DNA of 64,000 bases from Maricaulis sp. (GTDB lineage Bacteria; Pseudomonadota; Alphaproteobacteria; Caulobacterales; Maricaulaceae). A program made the translations under genes and the position numbers. The stretch lies in contig NZ_JASBRQ010000044.1 of NCBI RefSeq assembly GCF_030149425.1, forward strand, positions 1-64,000. Reading direction: 5' to 3'. The notes under the pieces are model-generated. The model made no database searches. It was given only the letters and a program-made list of their open reading frames with translations, and was not told the DNA's origin. Below are positions 10,107-19,141 of this stretch, one piece after another; the first letter of the stretch is position 1; the number at the start of each line of letters is the position of its first letter.

Positions 10107-11180
10107 ATGCCGATGAATAAGTCCTATCTGACAGCGCTCATCATCTTCGCCGCCATTGTGCTTCTGTTTGCAGCCGGCACGCTGATGGGGGGCGGCAATG
10201 CATCAACGCGTACGGCTGTAGAAGAAACCGCGCCGCTATTTCAGGTCGTAACGCGCCGGGTCGAGGCGCAGCCACGGCCGGCCATTCTCGCCCTGCGCGG
10301 TCGCACCGAGGCCTTCCGCGAGGTTGTCGTCCGGGCTGAGACCGGCGGCCGGGTGGTCGAAACCCCGGCTCTTGAAGGCGGAATGATCGCTGCGGGTGAT
10401 GTGATGTGCCGCCTCGATGTTGATGCCCGCGCGGCCGCGCTGGATCAGGCCGAGGCCGATTTGCGTGCCCGTCAGCTTGAGTATGACGCGGCCGTCGAAC
10501 TCTCCGCTCGCGGCCACCGCTCAGCCAATCAAGTCGCCGCCCTAGAAGCCGCACGCGATGCCGCCCGGGCCCAGTTGCAGGCAGCCCGGGAAGAGATCGC
10601 CAATATCGAGCTCAAAGCGCCCTTTGACGGGATTTTCGACGGCCGCATTGCCGAGATCGGTGACTATCTGCGTCCCGGCGACCCCTGCGGCACCGTGGTC
10701 CAGCTCGACCCTATCCTCATCGTTGCAGAAGTGGCCGAACGCGATGTCAGCGCCCTGACAGCAGGGATGGCAGGCCGGGCCGAGCTCGTCACCGGCGATA
10801 TCGTTGACGGCCAGGTTCGCTTCGTCGAGCGCCGGGCCGATCCGGCGACGCGCACCTTCCGCGTCGAGCTGGAAGCCCCTAATCCTGAAGGGCGCTATCG
10901 CTCCGGCGTCACGGCCGACATTGCGATCCCGCTCGCTGCAGCCGCCGCCCATCGCGTGCCGACATCGGTCCTGACGCTGAATGCTTCGGGCGATCTTGGC
11001 GTACGCATTGTCACGGGCGGCGATACGGTGCGCTTCCTGCCGGTCGAACTCTTGTCTGACGATGGCGAGGAAGTCTGGGTCTCCGGCCTGCCGGCGATTT
11101 CCGAAGTTATCGTGCTGGGCCAGGAATTCGTCTCTGACGGCACCATCGTGGAGGTCGCTCCCGAGGAGGCCGGCCAGTGA
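10107..11180 (+). CDS. RND efflux periplasmic adaptor (membrane fusion protein)
   Basis: N-terminal TM, HlyD-type lipoyl/hairpin region, ELKAPFDGIFDGRIAEIGDYL; overlaps RND permease gene. Confidence 0.92.
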   Translation: MPMNKSYLTALIIFAAIVLLFAAGTLMGGGNASTRTAVEETAPLFQVVTRRVEAQPRPAILALRGRTEAFREVVVRAETGGRVVETPALEGGMIAAGDVMCRLDVDARAAALDQAEADLRARQLEYDAAVELSARGHRSANQVAALEAARDAARAQLQAAREEIANIELKAPFDGIFDGRIAEIGDYLRPGDPCGTVVQLDPILIVAEVAERDVSALTAGMAGRAELVTGDIVDGQVRFVERRADPATRTFRVELEAPNPEGRYRSGVTADIAIPLAAAAAHRVPTSVLTLNASGDLGVRIVTGGDTVRFLPVELLSDDGEEVWVSGLPAISEVIVLGQEFVSDGTIVEVAPEEAGQ

Positions 11181-14100
11181 CGGGTATCGTCGACTTCGCG
11201 ATCAACCGGTCGCGCATGATCCTGGCCATCTTCCTGTGCGCCCTCGTCGCCGGGATGATTTCCTTTATCACCCTGCCGCGCGAAGCGGATCCGGATATTC
11301 CCTTCCCCTTCGTCATCGTCACGGTGCCGTTGGCGGGTATTTCTCCGGAAGACGCGGAACGCCTGATCGTGCGCCCGACCGAGACCGAGTTGCGGGCGCT
11401 GGACAATATCGAGGAGCTCGACAGTGTCGGTGCGCTCGGCGCCGGAGTGCTGGTCGCCGAGTTCGACGTGCCCTTCGACAGCGAGCAAGCTGTGCTCGAC
11501 GTGCGTGAAGCGGTCGACATGGCGCGGCGCGAATATCCCGACGATGTCCGCGAACCGGTGATTCAGGAGTTCAACTCCGCCCTGGCCCCGACCATTGCAG
11601 TCCAGGTCTTTGGCGAGGCTCCGGAACGTACGCTCTATCGTATCGCCCGCGACCTGCAGGACGAGCTCGAGGCGCTGCCGCAAATACTTGAGGTCAACAT
11701 CCAGGGCATTCGCGAGGAATTGCTTGAGATCGTTGTCGACCCGGCCCTGCTCGAAACCTATGGCGTGACCTACGGCCAGCTCTTCCAAGCGGTGCAGTCC
11801 AATAATCAGCTGATCGCGGCCGGAGCGCTCGATAGCGGCGAGGCGCGCTTCCAGGTCAAGGTTCCCGGCCTGTTTGAAAGCGCCGATGATGCGCTCAACC
11901 TGCCGCTCGCCTCCTCCGGCGATGCGGTTGTGACCCTCGCCGATGTCGCCAATGTGCGCCGCACCTTCAAGGACCCGGACAGCTTCTCGCGCTATAATGG
12001 CGAGACCGCCTTCACCCTGCAGGTGGTCCGCCGCTCCGGCGAGAACATCATGGACACCTCCGCTGCGGTTCGCGCCACAACGGCCGAGATGGCGCAAAGC
12101 TGGCCGGCCACGGTCCGGCATGATTTCAGCCTCGACCTGTCCACCTATGTGCGCGACAGCCTGCAGAGCCTGACCTCGTCAATCATGCTGGCCATTCTGC
12201 TGGTCCTGATCCTGGTCATCGCCGCCCTGGGCGTGCGCTCAGCCCTGCTGGTCGGTCTCGCCATCCCCTCCAGCTTCCTGTTTTCCTTCCTGCTGCTCGA
12301 TGTCTACGGACTGACCATCAATATGATGGTGATGTTCGCCATGGTGCTGGCCGTCGGCCTGCTGGTCGATGGCGCCATCGTCGTGGTCGAATATGCTGAC
12401 CGCAAACTGGCCGAAGGCGACACAAGGCGCGAGGCCTATCTGGCCGCTGGCAAGCGCATGTTCTGGCCCATCGTCTCCTCCACGGCGACGACGCTGGCGG
12501 CCTTCCTGCCCTTCCTGTTCTGGGATTCCATTCCCGGCCAGTACATGGCCTATCTACCGCTGACCCTGATTTTCGTTCTCTCGGCTGCCCTGGTGATGGC
12601 GCTGATCTTCCTGCCCACGCTCGGCTCGGTATTGGGACGCAAGGGCGGCGTGGTGGATGAGAATAGCGCCGTTGCTCACCTCAACGCCCAGGAAGGCGGC
12701 GACCCGCGGCAATTGCCGGGCTTTACCGGCTGGTACGCCAAGATGATCGCAGCCCTGGTGCAGCGCCCGCTGGCGGTCTCTGCCACAGCACTCACGGTCG
12801 TCGTCGTGGTGCTGTTCAGCTTCATTGCCCAGGCCAATTCCATGTTCGGCCTGGAGCCGAAACGCTCCGAATTCTTCCTCGATAGCGAGCCGGAACAGCT
12901 CTACGTCTTTGTCCGCGCGCGCGGCAATCTCTCTCCGACCGAGCAGTACGAGCTCTCCTTGGAAGCCGAACGCCGTATCGCCGGGATTGAAGGCATCAAG
13001 GGCTATTACACCGTCGCCGGCCAGCCGCCGGGTCAAACGCCTTTTGACGGCACGCGGTCGCCGCCGGCGGACAGCGTGGCGCGTATCTTTATCGAGTTCT
13101 ACCCCTATGGCGAACGGCCCAATGGCCGCCTTATCGAGCGCCAGATCCGCGACGCTCTGGTCGGTATCCCCGGGGTTATCATCGAGGTTCGCCCCTTTGA
13201 GCAGGGACCGCCTGTGGGCAAGGATGTTCAGGTCCAGCTGCGCTCGGATGATATGACCGCCCTGGTCGCCGCGACCCGGTTGGTGCGTGGCTATATCGAC
13301 CAGGTCGAAGGCCTGACCGACATTGAAGACACCTTGCCCCTGCCGGGGGTGGAATGGCGGCTGCAGGTCGACCGCGAGGAGGCCGGCCGCTTCGGTGCCG
13401 ATGTCAGCCAGGTCGGCGCCGCGGTACAGCTGGTCACTGCGGGTTCGCTGGTCGGGCGCTACCGTCCCGATGATGCCGATGAGGAAGTCGATATCCGCGT
13501 ACGCTTCCCGGAAGGGGATCGCGATATCAGCCGGCTTGACGATCTGCGGGTGAACACGCCCAACGGGGCTGTGCCGATTTCCAATTTCGTCACCCGCGAG
13601 GCCCGGCCGCGCGTCGATACGATCAACCGCCGCGACGGCAAGCGCTATTTCATGGTCCGCGCCAATGCCGAAGACGGCTATGCCGGCAATGTCCTGCTGA
13701 CCGAAGTCCAGGCCTGGGTGGAAAGCCAGGTCGCTTCCGGCGTTATCCCGCCCCAGGTCGATGTCAGCTATCTCGGGGCTGACGAGGAAAACGCCGAGGC
13801 GGGCCAGTTCTTCGCCGGTGCCATGTTGGCCTCGCTCTTTATGATGGGCGTGATCCTGCTCTGGCAGTTCAACAATTTCTGGCACGTCATCCTGACCCTG
13901 CAGGCAGTGATCCTGTCTGTGGTCGGCGTGCTGCTCGGTGTGATCCTGACCTTCCCCTATATCTCTGTGCTTTTCCTGGGCACCGGCATCGTCACCCTGG
14001 CCGGGATTGTCGTGAACAATAACATCGTCCTGATCGACACCTTCCACCGCCTGCGCGGGCTCGGCATGAGTGTCGACGAGGCCGTGGTCCGCACCGCCTC

Positions 14101-14398
14101 CCAGCGCCTGCGCCCGGTCATGCTGACGACGATCACGACGATTTTCGGCCTGTTGCCGATGGTGTTCCAGATCAACGCCAATTTCGCCAGCGCCCAGCTC
14201 TCCATTGGCGGGCCGGCAAGTGAATGGTGGGTGCAACTCTCCTCGGCGGTCGTCTGGGGGCTGGGCTTTTCCACCCTGCTCACATTGCTGCTCACCCCGG
14301 TCCTGCTCGCTGCACCAAGCCGGATGGGCAATTGGCGGCGCAAGATGATCGGCCGCGTGCTGGGCCGCCCGGACGCTCAGCCCGAACCGGCTGAATAA
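11177..14398 (+). CDS. RND efflux permease (AcrB/hydrophobe-amphiphile family)
   Basis: 1073 aa with duplicated TM/porter architecture; VGLLVDGAIVVVEY, GIVVNNNIVLIDT. Confidence 0.95.
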   Translation: MTGIVDFAINRSRMILAIFLCALVAGMISFITLPREADPDIPFPFVIVTVPLAGISPEDAERLIVRPTETELRALDNIEELDSVGALGAGVLVAEFDVPFDSEQAVLDVREAVDMARREYPDDVREPVIQEFNSALAPTIAVQVFGEAPERTLYRIARDLQDELEALPQILEVNIQGIREELLEIVVDPALLETYGVTYGQLFQAVQSNNQLIAAGALDSGEARFQVKVPGLFESADDALNLPLASSGDAVVTLADVANVRRTFKDPDSFSRYNGETAFTLQVVRRSGENIMDTSAAVRATTAEMAQSWPATVRHDFSLDLSTYVRDSLQSLTSSIMLAILLVLILVIAALGVRSALLVGLAIPSSFLFSFLLLDVYGLTINMMVMFAMVLAVGLLVDGAIVVVEYADRKLAEGDTRREAYLAAGKRMFWPIVSSTATTLAAFLPFLFWDSIPGQYMAYLPLTLIFVLSAALVMALIFLPTLGSVLGRKGGVVDENSAVAHLNAQEGGDPRQLPGFTGWYAKMIAALVQRPLAVSATALTVVVVVLFSFIAQANSMFGLEPKRSEFFLDSEPEQLYVFVRARGNLSPTEQYELSLEAERRIAGIEGIKGYYTVAGQPPGQTPFDGTRSPPADSVARIFIEFYPYGERPNGRLIERQIRDALVGIPGVIIEVRPFEQGPPVGKDVQVQLRSDDMTALVAATRLVRGYIDQVEGLTDIEDTLPLPGVEWRLQVDREEAGRFGADVSQVGAAVQLVTAGSLVGRYRPDDADEEVDIRVRFPEGDRDISRLDDLRVNTPNGAVPISNFVTREARPRVDTINRRDGKRYFMVRANAEDGYAGNVLLTEVQAWVESQVASGVIPPQVDVSYLGADEENAEAGQFFAGAMLASLFMMGVILLWQFNNFWHVILTLQAVILSVVGVLLGVILTFPYISVLFLGTGIVTLAGIVVNNNIVLIDTFHRLRGLGMSVDEAVVRTASQRLRPVMLTTITTIFGLLPMVFQINANFASAQLSIGGPASEWWVQLSSAVVWGLGFSTLLTLLLTPVLLAAPSRMGNWRRKMIGRVLGRPDAQPEPAE

Positions 14399-14410
14399 AG
14401 GATATCAAAG

Positions 14411-14827
14411 ATGAGCCATATCGATCCGACGCGTGACGCCTTTCAAATCTTCAAGGATCTCGACCGGTCCCAGCCGATCGAAATGCTCAATCTGATCCGC
14501 TTGCGCGAGCGCGCCGCCTATGCCGATGGCCGGCCGTCAACCGGGGCCGAGGCCTACGCCAATTACGGCAAGTTCTCAGGGCCCATCTTCCAGAGTGTCG
14601 GTGGCAAGATCATCTGGCGCGGTCAGCCGCAATGCATGCTGATCGGACCGGCCGAAGAAACCTGGGATATCGCCTTCATCGCCGCCTATCCGACCGCGGG
14701 CGCATTCCTGGAAATGGTCACCAACAAGACCTATCAGAGCGAAGCCGTACCACACCGCCAGGCCGCCGTGCTCGACAGCCGCCTGATCCGGCACCAGCCG
14801 CTCGGCGGCGGCGATCAGTTCGGCTAG
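14411..14827 (+). CDS. DUF1330 family protein
   Basis: Small alpha/beta barrel pattern EMLNLIRLRERAAYADG...GGKIIWRG...AYPTAGAFLEMVTNKTYQ. Confidence 0.75.
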   Translation: MSHIDPTRDAFQIFKDLDRSQPIEMLNLIRLRERAAYADGRPSTGAEAYANYGKFSGPIFQSVGGKIIWRGQPQCMLIGPAEETWDIAFIAAYPTAGAFLEMVTNKTYQSEAVPHRQAAVLDSRLIRHQPLGGGDQFG

Positions 14828-15924
14828 TCGCGATAGACACGGATCAAGCGTCCGTCCGGCGCGTCTTCCAGCACCAGAAGCGAACCGTCCGGTGCCACAC
14901 GGACATCGCGCAGCCGCGCTTCCAGCTCACCGAGGATAATGGTCTCGCCGACGACGGCACCATCTTGCAGATCAACGATCCGCAAATGCCCGCCGGGCGT
15001 TCCGGCATCCCCGGCAATCAGCGCTGAGACGATCAGGTCGCCCTGCCATTCCGGGAACATCGCACCATCATAGAAAGCCATCCCCGCCGGCGCGATGGAC
15101 GGCGTCCAGTGATGGAGCGGGTCAGTCATGCCCGGATAGGTCTCAAACGGTGTGACAATGGCGCCAGTATAGTCCAGGCCAAAGCTGGCAATCGGCCAGC
15201 CATAATTGGCGCCCGGCACGAGGATGTTGATCTCGTCGCCGCCACGCGGACCATGTTCGTGGGAATAGATGATGCCGGTTTCCGGATCGCGCACCACGGC
15301 CTGCGGATTGCGGTGCCCGTAGGAATAGACCCCCGGTGCGCCATTCTCGACCTCGGCCGGGAAAGGCGTGCCGTCATCGGCGAGGCGGATATAGGTGCCG
15401 AGATGGTTTTCCGGCACCTGGGCTTGTTCGCGGAAATCAAACCCGTCGCCAGAACCGAGCAGAATGGAGTTGTCCTCAAGGAAAACGAGGCGCGCGCCGT
15501 AATGCACATCCGTACGCCGGCGCGGCTGGTCGGCGAAGATCTCCTCAAACCCGACCAGCGCCCCATTCTCGAACCGTCCGCGGCCGAGCTTGAGGGCGTT
15601 ATCGCGAGGTGTGCCTTCCGACCAGGTCAGATAGACCCAGCCATTGCTTTCAAATTCGGGATGAAGAGCGATGTCCATCAACCCGCCCTGGCCCGAATAG
15701 AGCGAAGCGGGCACGCCGGAGACCGGTTCGGAGCGCATCTCCCCGTCATCCATCCAGCGCAAGGCGCCGGTTTTCTCGGTGATCAGGATATCTCCGTCCG
15801 GAAGCACAGCCAGCGCCCAAGGCGTATCAAGCGCGCCATAGAGAACTTCATGGGAGTAATTATCCTGCGCCGCTGCGGCACCGGTCAGTCCTGCGGCCAG
15901 GATCAAGCTCGTCAAAACACGCAC
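14824..15924 (-). CDS. PQQ-dependent sugar dehydrogenase (soluble aldose dehydrogenase-like)
   Basis: Signal peptide; LDTPWALAVLPDGDILITEKTG, GQGGLMDIALHPEF, YSYGHRNPQ, EHGPRGGDEINI. Confidence 0.93.
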   Translation of the reverse strand: MRVLTSLILAAGLTGAAAAQDNYSHEVLYGALDTPWALAVLPDGDILITEKTGALRWMDDGEMRSEPVSGVPASLYSGQGGLMDIALHPEFESNGWVYLTWSEGTPRDNALKLGRGRFENGALVGFEEIFADQPRRRTDVHYGARLVFLEDNSILLGSGDGFDFREQAQVPENHLGTYIRLADDGTPFPAEVENGAPGVYSYGHRNPQAVVRDPETGIIYSHEHGPRGGDEINILVPGANYGWPIASFGLDYTGAIVTPFETYPGMTDPLHHWTPSIAPAGMAFYDGAMFPEWQGDLIVSALIAGDAGTPGGHLRIVDLQDGAVVGETIILGELEARLRDVRVAPDGSLLVLEDAPDGRLIRVYRD

Positions 15925-16052
15925 GGTCAGCCCCTTCGCTCCATTTCTGCCAATCTAGCACCGAAGACGCCGGCGTCGACGCCTAAAGCCGCGATGCGCT
16001 TGACGCGAACTGCGCAGCATGGCTCGCTAGCGGCGAGAGAGGGAGAAGATAC

Positions 16053-16511
16053 ATGCTTCGCACGATCGCGGTTTTTCTGCTGGCCCTGATCACGGGCACG
16101 GTGCTGGTCTCAATCGCCAACACCCACGTCGTGCTGGAAGGGCTGACCGGTGTCGGCGCAGAAATTCCCACCACAGTCCGTGCCGGAGCCATCTTTGACG
16201 ACCTCGCCGGCTTCGGCCCGGTGCTGGCCATCCTTCTGCTGATCGGATTTCTGATCGCTTTCCCGGTCGCCGGCTTTATTGCGCGCCTGCTCGGGCCGGG
16301 CTGGCGTAATATCGGATACACGCTGGCCGGTGCTGTCGCCGTTTTCACCATCATCAGCGGCATCACGCTTTACTATAATCAGATGTTGGATTCGACGATC
16401 ACGCCCGTGGCGTCAGGCCGCAACTGGCCGGGATTGCTGGTACTTTCCCTTGGCGGTGCAGCCGCGGGACTACTCTTCGCCCTGCTCAAACCCCCGGCCC
16501 AGACTGATTAA
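16053..16511 (+). CDS. small integral membrane protein, unknown function
   Basis: 152 aa with about four hydrophobic segments. Confidence 0.65.
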   Translation: MLRTIAVFLLALITGTVLVSIANTHVVLEGLTGVGAEIPTTVRAGAIFDDLAGFGPVLAILLLIGFLIAFPVAGFIARLLGPGWRNIGYTLAGAVAVFTIISGITLYYNQMLDSTITPVASGRNWPGLLVLSLGGAAAGLLFALLKPPAQTD

Positions 16512-16615
16512 GGTCAACACGGGCGACATAATCTGTCTCAAATCCACGTCGAAATACGGACGTCTCCTTAAAAGCCCACTCCTATCCTTCTTTCCCGGAT
16601 GGAAGGAGCGGCGGC

Positions 16616-17824
16616 ATGCATCAATTGAGGCAGACGGCTCGCGCGGATTTACGCCGCGTGGTCAAGGGCGGGGCGACGACCCGAATTCTCGACCTCCACT
16701 CCATCGCTCGCAAATACGGCCAAACCGACGAGCATGGCGAGGAGCCGTTCTTTCACAATTCCCGGCTCAATCGCTGCTTCATCATCAAGCATACCGTGCG
16801 GGCGCATGAGCGTTCCTATGTGATGTCGAACCAGCCGGTGGTCACGAAGATACTCATACCTCTGGCGGAAGAAGATCTGGCCCTCGGCGGGCATGCGGTC
16901 TTCGTTGAAGAGATCGGATTTGCCAACAAGATCCGCAGCCATTTCGAGATTGCCGACGATCCGCACCTGACCGACCTGGATCTCCTGCGCCTGCGCGAGC
17001 TGGCATCGATCCCGTCCTTTGACCCGTTCTTGCTATCCGAGCGTTTCCGCAATCATCCTCGCCCGGTCGCCGAATGCTATTTCGACATCACCGAGGATGA
17101 GTCCCGGCGCATGATCGACAGCGTCGCCGGACAAATACTCGGTGTCGTCGCCCTCGCCTTCGGCGACGAGAAAAAAAGCGCCAAGGATGATGCAAGGGCG
17201 ATGAATTTTGCCCGCCAACTCTTGTCGAGCGAGGACAATGGCAAGCTGGAATTCCTGCGTCTGTCGCTGGATATGAGTCCATCCGAATTCAAGTCCGGCA
17301 TCTTCGGCTGGAAGGGTATTCTCTACTATCGCTGGTGCATGACCGAGACGCTGAATGCGGTGAAGGACTTCCTGCGCCAGATATCTGATCTGACCATCGT
17401 CAATGCCAACCAGACCGAAATGGTCGAACTGGAGCATATGCGCCGCACCATTATCGCAGAGACCAGAGCACGCTGGTCCAATCTGACGATGATCATGCAG
17501 GAGTACGAGACCGTCTTTGCCCGCTTCTGTGCTGGCGAGGATGCTCGCGGCTTCCAGGACTTCCTCCTGAAAGCGCCCAACCTGTTCTACGATATTGGCA
17601 GCGATCTCTCAGTGGTCAGCCACATCCCGGGCTATTGGCGTTACTGGGATGATCAGAACACCAAAGGCTATTTCCAGGCCCGGGAGGCCATGCCGCTTTT
17701 TGCCAGCTTCGTCGCCAGCGTGACGCGGGAACGCATCACGGAAAGCGGCCAGGACGCACCGCGCACGCACCGTTCCACCTCCGTTATCCCGCGCCCGGAG
17801 GTCTTCGTGCCGCCCGCCGCCTGA
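16616..17824 (+). CDS. uncharacterised protein, paralog A of tandem pair
   Basis: 402 aa, plausible RBS; strong similarity by eye to 17940-19088; no recognised domain. Confidence 0.8.
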   Translation: MHQLRQTARADLRRVVKGGATTRILDLHSIARKYGQTDEHGEEPFFHNSRLNRCFIIKHTVRAHERSYVMSNQPVVTKILIPLAEEDLALGGHAVFVEEIGFANKIRSHFEIADDPHLTDLDLLRLRELASIPSFDPFLLSERFRNHPRPVAECYFDITEDESRRMIDSVAGQILGVVALAFGDEKKSAKDDARAMNFARQLLSSEDNGKLEFLRLSLDMSPSEFKSGIFGWKGILYYRWCMTETLNAVKDFLRQISDLTIVNANQTEMVELEHMRRTIIAETRARWSNLTMIMQEYETVFARFCAGEDARGFQDFLLKAPNLFYDIGSDLSVVSHIPGYWRYWDDQNTKGYFQAREAMPLFASFVASVTRERITESGQDAPRTHRSTSVIPRPEVFVPPAA

Positions 17825-17840
17825 CCCCTTCGGCGCTATG

Positions 17841-17856
17841 CATTGGTTAACCAATG
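17841..17856. promoter_or_regulatory. 16-bp perfect palindrome between tandem paralogs
   Basis: cattggttaaccaatg in the 115-bp gap. Confidence 0.5.
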
Positions 17857-17939
17857 AGACAGAAAGCCCGGCCGGTCCTGTGCCGTATTAACCGGTTTGT
17901 TGCGCCACCCGAGGATACTGCCAAGCCAGAACCAGCGGG

Positions 17940-19088
17940 GTGGGCGTGGCTCGAGCACAAGATGCAGGCAATCTAAGGCGAATGGTCCAGGGCGGGGCAA
18001 CCCCGCGCATCCTGGATCTGTATTCGATCGCCCGGCGGTTCAGCCGTTATGATGCGCACGGCGACCGGCCGCTGTTCAACGATAGCCGTCTCAATACCGG
18101 CTTTCTGGTCAAGCATACCGTCAGACCGCACGAACGGCCCTATCTGATCTCGGACAACCCGGTGGCGACCAAGATCATTGTGCCTGTCACCGTATCCAAC
18201 CTGAATATGGGCGGGCATGCCTTCTTCGTGGAAGAGCGCGGCTTCGAACCCCGCTTCCGGGAATTCTTCGGCGTCGATAATGACACCTCGGTTTACTCCG
18301 AGGACCTGGCCCGGGTGCGTGAGCTGGCTGACATGCCCTCCTTCGACCCGTTCCTGCTGTCCCACCGCTTCCGCCAGCACGAGCGCCCGGTCGCCGAATG
18401 CTATTTCGACATTTCCGAAGATGAACTCCAGCGCATGGAGAAATATGTCGCCGAACAGATCACTGACATGGTGACACTGGCCTTTGGCCAAACCGGCGGC
18501 ATTGGAGATGCGGAACGAGCGCAGACCTTTGCCCGTCATATCCTGGCCGGCGAGGAAGCGGAGAAATTCGAGCGCCTGCGCCACGCCCTGTCCATGACGG
18601 CGGAGCAATACCATGAAGCGATCTTCGGCTGGAAAGGTCTCTTGTATTATCGCTGGCGGATCGATCAGGTCCGCGATTCCCTGAAGCGCTTCATTATCGA
18701 GATCAACGACGTCATCGTTCTCGGCGTCGCCCAGCACGAGCGCATCGCGATTGATGATATCCGGCGTCATATTCTCGCTGAAACCCGCAAGCGCTGGACC
18801 TCGCTCATGGGCATAATGGCAGATTATGAAAGCGAGTTCGCCGCCTTCACCCAGCGCGGTGATGCCGGCGCCGTTCGCCGTTTCCTGCTCAAGGCTCCGG
18901 GGTATTTCGCTCAACTCGGCTACGACCTCGCCGCAGTCAGTCATATCACCTCCTACTGGGCCTATTGGTGGCGTGATCGCGAGCCAGGCAAGCTTTCTGC
19001 CCGTGATGCGATGGAGATCTTCCCGGGCTTCCTGCGCAGCCTGATCCGCGACAAACATGATGATGAGGAAGAGCGCATGGCGAGCTGA
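17940..19088 (+). CDS. uncharacterised protein, paralog B of tandem pair
   Basis: GTG start; shares GGATxRILDLxSIAR, FDPFLLSxRFRxHxRPVAECYFDIxEDE, FGWKGxLYYRW with paralog A. Confidence 0.78.
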   Translation: MGVARAQDAGNLRRMVQGGATPRILDLYSIARRFSRYDAHGDRPLFNDSRLNTGFLVKHTVRPHERPYLISDNPVATKIIVPVTVSNLNMGGHAFFVEERGFEPRFREFFGVDNDTSVYSEDLARVRELADMPSFDPFLLSHRFRQHERPVAECYFDISEDELQRMEKYVAEQITDMVTLAFGQTGGIGDAERAQTFARHILAGEEAEKFERLRHALSMTAEQYHEAIFGWKGLLYYRWRIDQVRDSLKRFIIEINDVIVLGVAQHERIAIDDIRRHILAETRKRWTSLMGIMADYESEFAAFTQRGDAGAVRRFLLKAPGYFAQLGYDLAAVSHITSYWAYWWRDREPGKLSARDAMEIFPGFLRSLIRDKHDDEEERMAS

Positions 19089-19141
19089 CCGCTCTGTCGC
19101 GCAAGGGTGACCCCCGGCGCTGCACGGCGTATGTCAGACCC

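Noticed and set aside
10895-12121. 408-aa minus-strand ORF
   Set aside because: Antisense across the RND adaptor/permease junction; no domain signature.
12554-14236. 560-aa minus-strand ORF
   Set aside because: Antisense to the RND permease; Asp/Gln/His-rich mirror-frame composition.
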